Shown here: positions 27,870 through 37,193 of the stretch, in pieces
How the letters are laid out: each line of letters starts with the position of its first letter
How positions within the stretch are numbered: the first letter of the stretch is position 1
Source: Streptomyces bikiniensis
GTDB taxonomy: Bacteria > Actinomycetota > Actinomycetes > Streptomycetales > Streptomycetaceae
Length of the DNA stretch: 64,000 nt
Reading direction: 5' to 3'
NCBI GenBank assembly: GCA_000716465.1
Contig: JNWL01000008.1
Location: forward strand, 224,194-288,193
Notes under the pieces: model-generated
The model's input: only the letters and a program-made list of their open reading frames with translations
What the model was told of the DNA's origin: nothing
Database searches by the model: none
Translations under genes and position numbers: made by a program

Positions 27870-28541
27870 GTGCTGTTGCTCGCCATGGATACCGCCACCC
27901 CCGCCGTCACCGTCGCCCTCCACGACGGCGAGGCCGTCGTCGCCTCGTCCGGCCAGGTCGACGCCCGCCGCCACGGGGAGCTGCTGCTGCCCGCCGTCGA
28001 CCGGGTCCTCGCCGAGGCCGGGCTGAAGCTCGACGCGGTCACCGGCGTGGTCGTCGGCGTCGGCCCCGGCCCGTACACCGGTCTGCGCGTCGGCCTCGTC
28101 ACGGCCGCGGCCTTCTCGTCCGCGCTCGGCGTGCCCGTGCACGGCCTGTGCACCCTCGACGGACTCGCGTACGCCTCCGGGATCGAGGAGCCCTTCGCCG
28201 TCGCCACGGACGCGCGCCGCAAGGAGGTGTACTGGGCGCGGTACGCCGACTCCCGCACCCGCGTGACCGACGCGGCCGTCGACCGGCCCGCCGACATCGC
28301 GGAAGCCCTTGCCGGGCTCCCGGTCGTCGGCGCGGGCGCCCGCCTCTACCCCGGGGCCTTCCCCGACGCCCGCGACCCCGAGCACCAGTCGGCCGCCGCG
28401 CTCGCCGCCCTCGCGGCGGAGCGGCTGGCGGCCGGGGACGGCGGGGCCGGGAGCGGGGGTTTCCTCGACCCGCTGCCGATGTACCTGCGCCGCCCCGACG
28501 CCCAGGTGCCCAAGAACTACAAGGTGGTCACCCCCAAGTGA
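27870..28541 (+). CDS. tsaB: tRNA t6A synthesis protein TsaB
   Basis: Scaffold partner of TsaD in the t6A complex; 223 aa with the ASKHA fold. [17 protein letters not shown] and the conserved [17 protein letters not shown] are diagnostic. The GTG start has no Shine-Dalgarno and lies 6 nt after TAGGCT. The stop overlaps the rimI start. Confidence 0.94.
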   Translation: MLLLAMDTATPAVTVALHDGEAVVASSGQVDARRHGELLLPAVDRVLAEAGLKLDAVTGVVVGVGPGPYTGLRVGLVTAAAFSSALGVPVHGLCTLDGLAYASGIEEPFAVATDARRKEVYWARYADSRTRVTDAAVDRPADIAEALAGLPVVGAGARLYPGAFPDARDPEHQSAAALAALAAERLAAGDGGAGSGGFLDPLPMYLRRPDAQVPKNYKVVTPK

Positions 28542-29038
28542 CCGGCCAAGCGACCGGCGGCGTCGGACTGCGCGAGATGCGCTGGTGGGACATCGCACCG
28601 GTGCTCGCCCTGGAGGACGAGCTGTTCCCCGAGGACGCCTGGTCGGCCGGGATGTTCTGGTCCGAACTCGCGCACTCCCGGGGGCCGGGCGCCACCCGCC
28701 GGTACGTCGTCGCGGAGGACCCCGGCGGCCGGCTCGTCGGCTACGCCGGGCTCGCCGCCGCCGGCGGCCTCGGGGACGTGCAGACCATCGCCGTCTCCCG
28801 CGACCAGTGGGGGACCGGGCTCGGCGCCCGGCTCCTCACCGACCTGCTCCAGCACGCCACCGCCTTCGAGTGCGACGAGGTCCTGCTCGAAGTGCGCGTG
28901 GACAACACCCGGGCCCAGAAGCTCTACGAGCGCTTCGGCTTCGAGCCCATCGGTTTCCGGCGCGGCTACTACCAGCCCGGAAACGTCGACGCGCTCGTGA
29001 TGCGACTGACCGTTCAAGGAACCGGAACCGATATCTGA
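28538..29038 (+). CDS. rimI: Ribosomal protein S18-alanine N-acetyltransferase-like (RimI)
   Basis: 166-aa GNAT acetyltransferase. The start [18 protein letters not shown] overlaps the tsaB stop (GTGA). The acetyl-CoA loop is around [15 protein letters not shown] (V/Q-x-x-G-x-G/A type), and [20 protein letters not shown] with GFRRGYY is typical of RimI. It is placed between tsaB and tsaD, as in many actinobacteria. The substrate in Streptomyces is inferred from the family only. Confidence 0.92.
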   Translation: MTGQATGGVGLREMRWWDIAPVLALEDELFPEDAWSAGMFWSELAHSRGPGATRRYVVAEDPGGRLVGYAGLAAAGGLGDVQTIAVSRDQWGTGLGARLLTDLLQHATAFECDEVLLEVRVDNTRAQKLYERFGFEPIGFRRGYYQPGNVDALVMRLTVQGTGTDI

Positions 29039-30159
29039 TGGCTGCTGACGAACCCCTCGTGCTCGGCATCGAGACCTCCTGCGACGAGACCGGCGTCGGC
29101 ATCGTCCACGGGACCACCCTCCTCGCCGACGCCGTCGCCTCCAGCGTCGACACCCACGCCCGCTACGGCGGCGTCGTGCCCGAGATCGCCTCCCGCGCGC
29201 ACCTGGAGGCGATGGTCCCGACGATCGAGCGCGCCCTGAAGACCGCCGGCGTCTCCGCGAAGGACCTCGACGGCATCGCCGTCACCGCCGGTCCCGGCCT
29301 GGCGGGCGCGCTGCTCGTCGGCGTCTCGGCGGCCAAGGCGTACGCCTACGCCCTCGGCAAGCCGCTCTACGGCGTCAACCACCTGGCCTCCCACATCTGC
29401 GTCGACCAGCTGGAGCACGGCAAACTGCCCGAGCCGACGATGGCCCTGCTCGTCTCCGGCGGGCACTCCTCGCTGCTGCTCTCCGCCGACATCACCTCCG
29501 ACGTGCGCCCGATGGGCGCCACCATCGACGACGCGGCCGGTGAGGCCTTCGACAAGATCGCCCGCGTGCTCGACCTCGGCTTCCCCGGCGGACCGGTCAT
29601 CGACCGGCTCGCCAGGGAGGGCGACCCGAGGGCCATCGCCTTCCCGCGCGGTCTGAGCGGTGCCAAGGACCCGGCGTACGACTTCTCCTTCTCCGGGCTC
29701 AAGACCGCCGTGGCCCGCTGGATCGAGGCGAAGAAGGCGGCCGGCGAGGAGGTGCCGGTGCGGGACGTGGCCGCGTCCTTCCAGGAGGCGGTCGTGGACG
29801 TGCTCACCCGCAAGGCCGTCCGGGCCTGCAAGGACGAGGGCGTCGACCACCTGATGATCGGCGGCGGCGTGGCCGCGAACTCGCGGCTGCGCGCCCTCGC
29901 CCAGGAGCGCTGCGAGCGCGCCGGCATCCGGCTGCGGGTGCCCCGGCCGGGCCTGTGCACGGACAACGGCGCGATGGTCGCGGCCCTCGGCGCCGAGATG
30001 GTCGCCCGGAACCGGGCCGCCTCCGACCTGGAGCTGTCGGCGGACTCCTCGCTGCCGGTGACGGACCCGCACGTGCCGGGCGCCCACGCGCACGGCCACT
30101 CCCACGACCACTCCCACGATCACGTGCACGAGGTCAGCAAGGAGAACCTGTACTCGTGA
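29038..30159 (+). CDS. tsaD: tRNA threonylcarbamoyladenosine transferase TsaD
   Basis: Catalytic subunit transferring the threonylcarbamoyl group to A37; 373 aa. Start [21 protein letters not shown] overlaps the rimI stop (TGATG). Metal-binding motif [10 protein letters not shown] (HxxxH), VSGGHSSLL, and [11 protein letters not shown] are family hallmarks. Oddity: a C-terminal tail of about 20 residues with eight His alternating with Gly, Ser and Asp ([16 protein letters not shown]), which could bind nickel, zinc or cobalt. Confidence 0.96.
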   Translation: MAADEPLVLGIETSCDETGVGIVHGTTLLADAVASSVDTHARYGGVVPEIASRAHLEAMVPTIERALKTAGVSAKDLDGIAVTAGPGLAGALLVGVSAAKAYAYALGKPLYGVNHLASHICVDQLEHGKLPEPTMALLVSGGHSSLLLSADITSDVRPMGATIDDAAGEAFDKIARVLDLGFPGGPVIDRLAREGDPRAIAFPRGLSGAKDPAYDFSFSGLKTAVARWIEAKKAAGEEVPVRDVAASFQEAVVDVLTRKAVRACKDEGVDHLMIGGGVAANSRLRALAQERCERAGIRLRVPRPGLCTDNGAMVAALGAEMVARNRAASDLELSADSSLPVTDPHVPGAHAHGHSHDHSHDHVHEVSKENLYS

Positions 30160-30416
30160 GGCTCACCCTCATGTGGGAGGCGCGGGCCGCGCAGGGGCGG
30201 GGCCCCGAGCTCCTGGAGTGGGCCCGGGAGCGGTCCCGGGTCCTCGCGTACGAGCCGGAGCGCCGGGAGGTCTTCCGCGCGCCCCAGGACCGGGTCCTCG
30301 TCCTCACCTGGTGGGAGGCGGAGGCCTTCGACGCGGAGCTGCCGGAGCTGCCGGAGCCGGACGCGGAGCTGATCACCCGGCCGGTCCACCGCTGGCGGTT
30401 CGAGGCGGTCGAGTAG
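30156..30416 (+). CDS. Small protein of unknown function, coupled to tsaD
   Basis: 86 aa, Trp- and Glu-rich ([40 protein letters not shown]). GTG overlaps the tsaD stop, so it is cotranslated. The pattern of alternating strands and helices would fit a ferredoxin-like dimeric alpha/beta barrel, but I cannot assign a family. It shows genuine Streptomyces-type codon use. Confidence 0.7.
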   Translation: MRLTLMWEARAAQGRGPELLEWARERSRVLAYEPERREVFRAPQDRVLVLTWWEAEAFDAELPELPEPDAELITRPVHRWRFEAVE

Positions 30417-30494
30417 CCGTACGGCCGGGAGTCTCGTCGGTCACACGTACGTCCGTCGGGCAACCTTTCGAGCCGTACGGGCATCTCCCGGCGC

Positions 30495-31346
30495 GTGAAG
30501 AAGACGATCGCGCTCCGGACGGCGCTGACCGCCGCGGCCCTGCTGGTGACCGGCTGCACGGCGGAGCGCCCTCCCGCCGCCCCCGTGTCCGCCCCGGCCC
30601 CGCCGACGTCGTCCGCGCCCCGGCCCGCCGCGGAGGAGAGCGGGACCCCGGGCGCCCCGGCGGAGGCCGCCGCGTACCGGAAGTGGGGTCTGAAGCCCTT
30701 CGCGGCCCCGCCCGCACCGCCGGCGGTGAAGCCGGTGGTCCGCAAGCCCGGGGAGCCGGTGCCGGTCGTCAGCGACATCCCCACCGAGGAGAAGATCGTC
30801 TTCGTCACGATCGACGACGGGGCGGAGAAGGACCCCGGGTTCGTCACGATGATGAGGGAGCTCAAGGTCCCCTTCACGATGTTCCTGACCGACTCCGCCA
30901 TCCGCACCGACTACGCCTACTTCTCCCCGCTCGTCGCCCAGGGCCACGGCGTCGCCAACCACACGCTCACCCACCCCGATCTGCGCACCCTCTCGCCGGA
31001 GGCCCAGCGCCGCGAGATCTGCGGCCAGCAGCAGAAGCTGAAGGAGCGCTACGGCACGGCCCCGCGCCTCTTCCGCCCGCCGTACGGCAACTGGAACGAG
31101 GCCACGCGCACGGCGGCCGGGAGCTGCGGGGTGGACGCGATCGTGCTCTGGCGCGAGTCCATGCAGATCAAGAACATGCAGTACCAGCGCGGCGACCGGA
31201 AGCTCCACCCCGGCGACATCGTCCTGGCCCACTTCCGCGGCCCGTCCGAACTCAAGGGCCGCACGATGACCGAGATGACGGCCACGATGCTCCGCCGCAT
31301 CCAGGAACAGGGCTTCACGGTGGCGCGGTTGGAGGACTACGTCTGA
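30495..31346 (+). CDS. Polysaccharide deacetylase lipoprotein (paralogue 1)
   Basis: 283 aa. Lipobox LLVTGC (Cys19) after a short signal peptide, a Pro/Ala linker, then a NodB domain: TIDDGAEKDP (catalytic and metal Asp), NHTLTH (metal His pair), RPPYGNW and HPGDIVLAHF. Family members remove N-acetyl groups from cell-wall or extracellular glycans; the substrate is not known here. It is a close paralogue of the protein at 32717, sharing KKW/RKWG linker, EREICG-like and LEDYV-terminal segments. GCAACC near 30461 could be part of an ECF-type promoter, but this is weak. Confidence 0.87.
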   Translation: MKKTIALRTALTAAALLVTGCTAERPPAAPVSAPAPPTSSAPRPAAEESGTPGAPAEAAAYRKWGLKPFAAPPAPPAVKPVVRKPGEPVPVVSDIPTEEKIVFVTIDDGAEKDPGFVTMMRELKVPFTMFLTDSAIRTDYAYFSPLVAQGHGVANHTLTHPDLRTLSPEAQRREICGQQQKLKERYGTAPRLFRPPYGNWNEATRTAAGSCGVDAIVLWRESMQIKNMQYQRGDRKLHPGDIVLAHFRGPSELKGRTMTEMTATMLRRIQEQGFTVARLEDYV

Positions 31347-31379
31347 GCCGCGCCGGGGGCCCCTCGTGGAGACGTGGGC

Positions 31380-32567
31380 TCACTCGGCCCCGGCCGGTCG
31401 GGCCGGCCGGCCGATCAGCATCGTCGGGGCCCCTGCCACCCGGGTGAGCAGGACCGTCGCCGCGTTCGGGCCCTTCGGCTTCACCTTGCGGCGGACCTCC
31501 TCCGGCTCGACCGCCGAGCCCCGCTTCTTCACGGTCAGGGTGCCGACCTCGCGCTCCCGCAGCAGGGCCTTCAACTTCTTGAGGTTGAAGGGGAGTTCGT
31601 CGGTGATCTCGTACGCGGCGGCGTACGGGGTGGGGACCAGGGCGTCCGACGTGACGTACGCGATCGTCCCGTCGATCAGGCCGCCGTCCAGCTCCTCGGC
31701 CACCTCCGCCACCAGGTGCGCGCGGATCACCGCGCCGTCCGGCTCGTACAGGTAGCGCCCGACCGGCCGGACCGCCGGGTCGGGCAGCCCGCGCCCGGCG
31801 AGGGTCGCGCCGGAGGGCAGCAGCGTGGCCCGGCGCGCGCCCGGCTCCGTACCGAACCACAGCACCGCCTCCTTCACGTCCCCGCCGTCCGAGATCCACT
31901 CGGCCTCGGCCTCCGCCGGAACCGCCTCGTGCGGGATGCCCGGCGCCACCTTCAGGGCCGCGTGCGGGGCCTTCCGGGCCGCCTCGACCGCCCAGGAGAG
32001 CGGCGGCGAGTACGCCTCGGGGTCGAAGATCCTGCCCCGGCCGCCGCGCCGCGCCGGATCCGCGAAGACGGCGTCGTACGGGCTCGTGTCGATCTCCGTC
32101 ACGTCCGCGCACCGCACCTCGATCAGGCCGGACAGGCCGAGCGCGTCGGCGTTGGCGCGGACCGCCTCGGCGGTCGGCGGGTCGCGGTCGACGGCGAGGA
32201 CGGAGATCCCGGCGCGGGCCAGGGCGATCGCGTCGCCGCCGATCCCCGAGCACAGGTCCGCCACGCTCCCGACGCCCAGCGCCTTCATCCGGGCCGCGCG
32301 GTACGCGCCGACCGAGGCGCGGGTCGACTGCTCGACGCCGTTCGGCGTGAAGTACATCCGGTGCGCGTCCTCCGCGCCGAACTTCGCCACCGCCCGCTGC
32401 CGCAGCCGCGCCTGGCCGAGCGCCGCCGTGACCAGCTCGGCGGGATGGTCGCGGCGCAGCCGGGACGCGACCGCCAGCTCCCGGGCGGGGTCGTAGTCGC
32501 GCAGGGCGGCGAGGAGCGTCTGCCCCTCGGGGGCGAGCAGGGCGGCGAAGGAGGCGAGGTCGGTCAC
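31380..32567 (-). CDS. Class I SAM-dependent methyltransferase, THUMP-like C-terminus
   Basis: 395 aa from the GTG at 32567. Rossmann motif I VADLCSGIGGDAIALA, VLAVDRDP (acidic residue binding SAM ribose), and a motif IV-like VFADPARRGGRGRIFDPEAY, a DPAR variant seen in RNA and nucleic acid-related methyltransferases. The C-terminal ~70 residues (VGTLTVKKRGSAVEPEEVRR) form the THUMP-like domain. CAGAAT lies 7 nt before the GTG, supporting a leaderless start; an ATG 9 nt upstream is the alternative. It is inverted between two deacetylase paralogues. Confidence 0.82.
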   Translation of the reverse strand: MTDLASFAALLAPEGQTLLAALRDYDPARELAVASRLRRDHPAELVTAALGQARLRQRAVAKFGAEDAHRMYFTPNGVEQSTRASVGAYRAARMKALGVGSVADLCSGIGGDAIALARAGISVLAVDRDPPTAEAVRANADALGLSGLIEVRCADVTEIDTSPYDAVFADPARRGGRGRIFDPEAYSPPLSWAVEAARKAPHAALKVAPGIPHEAVPAEAEAEWISDGGDVKEAVLWFGTEPGARRATLLPSGATLAGRGLPDPAVRPVGRYLYEPDGAVIRAHLVAEVAEELDGGLIDGTIAYVTSDALVPTPYAAAYEITDELPFNLKKLKALLREREVGTLTVKKRGSAVEPEEVRRKVKPKGPNAATVLLTRVAGAPTMLIGRPARPAGAE

Positions 32568-32716
32568 CCGTCCCATTCTGGCCCCTGTCCCGGGCTCCGG
32601 GAGCTGTGGGCCGGCCGGGGGACGGCGGGCCGGGTACGGCGGTGTCGCGGCCCGGAGGGACCACCGCGCTGACAGGATGCGGCGCCATGCAGCTCGTACG
32701 ACAAAAGGAAGAAAAG

Positions 32717-33655
32717 ATGGCAGAAGGCGTGCACCGCTCCCGTCGGACGCTCGGAGCGGCGCTCGTCGTCGCCGCCCTCGCCTCCGCCGCCACCGCCTGC
32801 TCCGGCGCCGGACCGGACCACGCCGCGCCGCCCTCCCCCGCCTCCGGGCAGCAGGGCCCGAAGCAGGCCCCGAAGCAGGGTGCCGCCGCGCCCGAGTCGC
32901 AGGCGCAGAAGGCCGAGAAGGCCCGTCTCCAGAAGGCCGCCCGCGCGCTCGCCGCCAAGAAGTGGGGCCTCGCCGAGCCCCCGCTCGAAGCGCCCGCCCC
33001 GCCCGCCGTGAAGCCGAGGATCACCACGCGCAAGGGCTTCGAGACCAGGAGCGAGGGCATGCCGCCCGTCTTCACCACCGTGCCGACCAAGGAGAAGATC
33101 GTCTTCCTGACGATCGACGACGGCTCGGAGAAGGACCCCGAGCTGCTGCGCATGATGGAGGAGCTGCGGATCCCCTACAGCGCCTTCCTCAGCGACTACG
33201 TCGTCAGCGACGACTACGCCTACTTCGCCCGGATGCAGAAGTCGCAGAAGGGCGGGGTCGCCCTCCACAACCACACCCTCAACCACCGCTACCTGCCGGG
33301 CCTGTCGTACAGCCGGCAGGAGCGCGAGATCTGCGGCATGCAGGACGTCATCGAGAAGAAGTACGGCAAGCGGCCCGAGCTCTTCCGCCCGCCGTACGGC
33401 AACTACAACGACGACACCCTGCGCGCGGCCAAGTCCTGCGGCATCAAGGCCGTCCCGCTGTGGGCCGCCGAGGCCTTCCCCGACCGCATGGAGTGGCGCG
33501 AGTGGGACCGGGACCTGCACCCCGGAGACATCGTCCTCACCCACTTCCGGGGCGAGGAGGACTGGAAGGGCAGCATGGCCGACATGGTCCGCCGCGTGAT
33601 GAACGTGATCACGGCCAAGGGGTACGCGGTCGCGAAGCTGGAGGACTACGTGTGA
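32717..33655 (+). CDS. Polysaccharide deacetylase lipoprotein (paralogue 2)
   Basis: 312 aa. Signal peptide with AALVVAALASAATAC lipobox, a Gln/Lys/Ala-rich coiled stretch (about 45-85), then a NodB domain: TIDDGSEKDP, HNHTLNH, RPPYGNYN, HPGDIVLTHF and the end LEDYV. AAGGAAG precedes the ATG. The next gene starts inside its stop codon. The catalytic Asp, metal Asp/His/His set appears intact, so it is predicted active on an N-acetylated glycan outside the membrane. Confidence 0.87.
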   Translation: MAEGVHRSRRTLGAALVVAALASAATACSGAGPDHAAPPSPASGQQGPKQAPKQGAAAPESQAQKAEKARLQKAARALAAKKWGLAEPPLEAPAPPAVKPRITTRKGFETRSEGMPPVFTTVPTKEKIVFLTIDDGSEKDPELLRMMEELRIPYSAFLSDYVVSDDYAYFARMQKSQKGGVALHNHTLNHRYLPGLSYSRQEREICGMQDVIEKKYGKRPELFRPPYGNYNDDTLRAAKSCGIKAVPLWAAEAFPDRMEWREWDRDLHPGDIVLTHFRGEEDWKGSMADMVRRVMNVITAKGYAVAKLEDYV

Positions 33656-34131
33656 GGACCGGCGGACGCGGGCGGCGGCGACGGGCCGCCGCCCTGGCCC
33701 TGACCGGGGCGCTGCTCGGCCTTCCGGCCCTCACCGCCTGCGCGTCCTCGGCCGACCCGGTGGACTCGATCCAGCGGCTCGGCCGGAGGGCGGCGGAGGA
33801 GATGGGGCCCGGGGCGTCGGCGTCCCCGTCCCCGTTCCCGTCCCCGTTCCCGGGGGAGCGGGAGCGGGTCGGGCGGGCCGCGGTGGAGGGGAAGCCGGTC
33901 GAACGGGCGGCCGTACGGACCGCAGACCGGGAGGGGAGGCGCTGCCTGCGGGCCCGGGAGCTCCGTGCGGAGGGCAGGGAGGAACCCCGTACGGAGGTGG
34001 AGGCCCGGGGGAGCCGGGGACCTCGCGCGGAGGCCCGGGGGCCTCGTGCAGAGGCCCCGGAATCCCGTACAACCGCGCCTCCGGTCACGCCACGGAGCGA
34101 TGAATTGGCACTCCGCTTGACCGAGTGCTAA
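33652..34131 (+). CDS. Putative lipoprotein with repetitive tail, ends in CIRCE
   Basis: 159 aa. GTG overlaps the deacetylase stop (GTGTGA), signal peptide [20 protein letters not shown] then lipobox LTAC. The rest is low-complexity Arg/Glu/Ala/Pro repeats ([20 protein letters not shown] type) without a recognisable fold. Its last codons and TAA stop lie inside the first CIRCE element of groES, so transcripts reading through here cross the groES control region. It could be a degenerate or poorly conserved gene. Confidence 0.55.
   Translation: MRTGGRGRRRRAAALALTGALLGLPALTACASSADPVDSIQRLGRRAAEEMGPGASASPSPFPSPFPGERERVGRAAVEGKPVERAAVRTADREGRRCLRARELRAEGREEPRTEVEARGSRGPRAEARGPRAEAPESRTTAPPVTPRSDELALRLTEC
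34105..34131 (+). promoter_or_regulatory. CIRCE operator 1 (HrcA site)
   Basis: TTGGCACTC-N9-GAGTGCTAA, matching the consensus TTAGCACTC-N9-GAGTGCTAA at all but one position. It overlaps the -35 of the groES promoter, so HrcA binding would block polymerase. Confidence 0.95.
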
Positions 34132-34146
34132 TCGCGGTCATAGTCT
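34117..34146 (+). promoter_or_regulatory. groES-groEL1 promoter
   Basis: TTGACC, 18-nt spacer, TAGTCT: near-consensus housekeeping promoter between and within the two CIRCE elements. Confidence 0.8.
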
Positions 34147-34151
34147 CGGCT

Positions 34152-34178
34152 CTGGCACTCCCCACCGGAGAGTGCCAA
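34152..34178 (+). promoter_or_regulatory. CIRCE operator 2 (HrcA site)
   Basis: CTGGCACTC-N9-GAGTGCCAA, placed just downstream of the -10 at the expected transcription start. Two CIRCE copies are usual for Streptomyces groESL. Confidence 0.92.
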
Positions 34179-34276
34179 CACAGCGACGGGCAGGTCCGGC
34201 ACCCGCGACGACGGATCCACCTGGTTCGCCACCTCAGACAGTCAACCCCGTGATCTCCGAAGGGGGAGGTCGGATC

Positions 34277-34585
34277 GTGACGACCACCAGCTCCAAGGTT
34301 GCCATCAAGCCGCTCGAGGACCGCATCGTGGTCCAGCCGCTCGACGCCGAGCAGACCACCGCCTCTGGCCTGGTCATCCCGGACACCGCCAAGGAGAAGC
34401 CCCAGGAGGGCGTCGTCCTGGCCGTGGGCCCGGGCCGCTTCGAGAACGGCGAGCGCCTGCCGCTCGACGTCAAGACCGGCGATGTCGTGCTCTACAGCAA
34501 GTACGGCGGCACCGAGGTGAAGTACAACGGCGAGGAGTACCTCGTCCTCTCGGCCCGCGACGTGCTCGCGATCGTCGAGAAGTAA
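34277..34585 (+). CDS. groES: Co-chaperonin GroES
   Basis: 102 aa heptameric lid of the chaperonin. The GTG after GGGGGAGGT gives [19 protein letters not shown]; the mobile loop ([19 protein letters not shown]) and [18 protein letters not shown] are conserved. Leader of about 125 nt from the predicted start. It is repressed by HrcA through the CIRCE pair. Confidence 0.97.
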   Translation: MTTTSSKVAIKPLEDRIVVQPLDAEQTTASGLVIPDTAKEKPQEGVVLAVGPGRFENGERLPLDVKTGDVVLYSKYGGTEVKYNGEEYLVLSARDVLAIVEK

Positions 34586-34680
34586 GTCATCCCGAGCCAG
34601 AGGCTTTGAGCTGCGCCCCGAGGCCCCTTCCCGGGCGCCCCGGGGCGCCGTTCGTTCCACCAGAATTCCGAGAGGGCTGA

Positions 34681-36318
<1,638 letters not shown>

Positions 36319-36366
36319 GGCGCGTAGCCGACCGGCCGGCCGACCGGCTCTGATCAGCCGGCCGAC

Positions 36367-36411
36367 CACCGAGGCCCGGTGCCCCCGTCGCGGGGGCGCC
36401 GGGCCTCGGTG
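36367..36411 (+). terminator. Terminator after groEL1
   Basis: CACCGAGGCCCGG-t-GCCCCC pairs with GGGGGC-g-CCGGGCCTCGGTG around a 5-nt loop, a very stable stem without T run. Confidence 0.75.
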
Positions 36412-36428
36412 CTCTCCCGGCCCTCCCG

Positions 36429-37127
36429 CTACTCCTCCACCGCGCCCAGCCGCTCCATCAGCCCGAGCATGTCGTACTGCCACCAGTCCTCGACCACCTT
36501 GCCGTCCTCCCGGAAGCGCTGGATCAGCGTGCCGGTGATCCGGACGTCGATGCCGGTGGGCTGGAGGCCCATGAAGTCGCCGGTGTGGGTGGCGTCGCAG
36601 CTCCAGCGGGTGCAGACGCGGTCGCCCTCGGCGATCTGGTCCTCGGCGGTGAAGGCGAAGTCGAACCCCTGCCGCCACATCCCGATCCCGCGGCGGATCG
36701 CGTCCATGCCGATGGAGTCCTGCACGTCGGAGGGGTCGTGGCTGTGGCACCCCTCGGCGATCACCTCGTCCAGCGGCGGAAGCTCCCCCGGCGTGCCGAT
36801 CAGCTCCAGGAACCGGCGCGCGGCGGCCTTGTACAGCTGCTCGTCCCGTACGACGTCCAGGTCCGTGAAGGTCGGCATCCCGTCACAGAGCGCGACCATC
36901 TCGTGGAAGAGCCGGTCGGTCTCGGGGAGGTGGGAGTTGCGCATCGCCTCGTCGTACGAGGGGAACTCGACGATCTCCACGAAGTGCGAGCCGTCGGACC
37001 GGTCCTTCCCGAGGACGCTGTGCGTGGCCGTCCGCCTCCCCTTGGTCTGCTCGGCCCACCGGTCCATGAGCCGGTTCATCTCGTCGAAGCGGCTCGTCCT
37101 GCAGTCGATGATCTGCATGAAGGTCAT
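36429..37127 (-). CDS. Two-domain protein: ferredoxin-like N-terminus, SnoaL-like C-terminus
   Basis: 232 aa. The N-terminal ~100 residues (MTFMQIIDCRTSRFDEMNRL, FVEIVEFPSYDEAMRNSHLP) look like an antibiotic-biosynthesis-monooxygenase-type alpha/beta barrel; the C-terminal ~130 (AAARRFLELI, DEVIAEGCHSHDPSD, GDFMGLQPTGIDVRITGTL) match SnoaL-like polyketide-cyclase folds of the NTF2 superfamily. No catalytic assignment is possible. GGGAGG is the ribosome-binding site. It is divergent from the STAND gene, sharing a 66-bp promoter region. Confidence 0.75.
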   Translation of the reverse strand: MTFMQIIDCRTSRFDEMNRLMDRWAEQTKGRRTATHSVLGKDRSDGSHFVEIVEFPSYDEAMRNSHLPETDRLFHEMVALCDGMPTFTDLDVVRDEQLYKAAARRFLELIGTPGELPPLDEVIAEGCHSHDPSDVQDSIGMDAIRRGIGMWRQGFDFAFTAEDQIAEGDRVCTRWSCDATHTGDFMGLQPTGIDVRITGTLIQRFREDGKVVEDWWQYDMLGLMERLGAVEE

Positions 37128-37161
37128 GACGCCTCCCGGGGCGGCAGGGACGTTTCCAGTC

Positions 37162-37167
37162 TAGGTT
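37162..37167 (+). promoter_or_regulatory. -10 candidate of the STAND gene (TAGGTT)
   Basis: TAGGTT lies 26 nt before the ATG at 37194 in the short divergent region. No clear -35. Confidence 0.3.
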
Positions 37168-37193
37168 CGGGAAGCCCGGGGCGCCCTGGCAGC

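Noticed and set aside
30440..30494. ECF-sigma promoter (GCAACC) before the first deacetylase gene
   Set aside because: The -10 part does not match a known ECF consensus at a proper distance.
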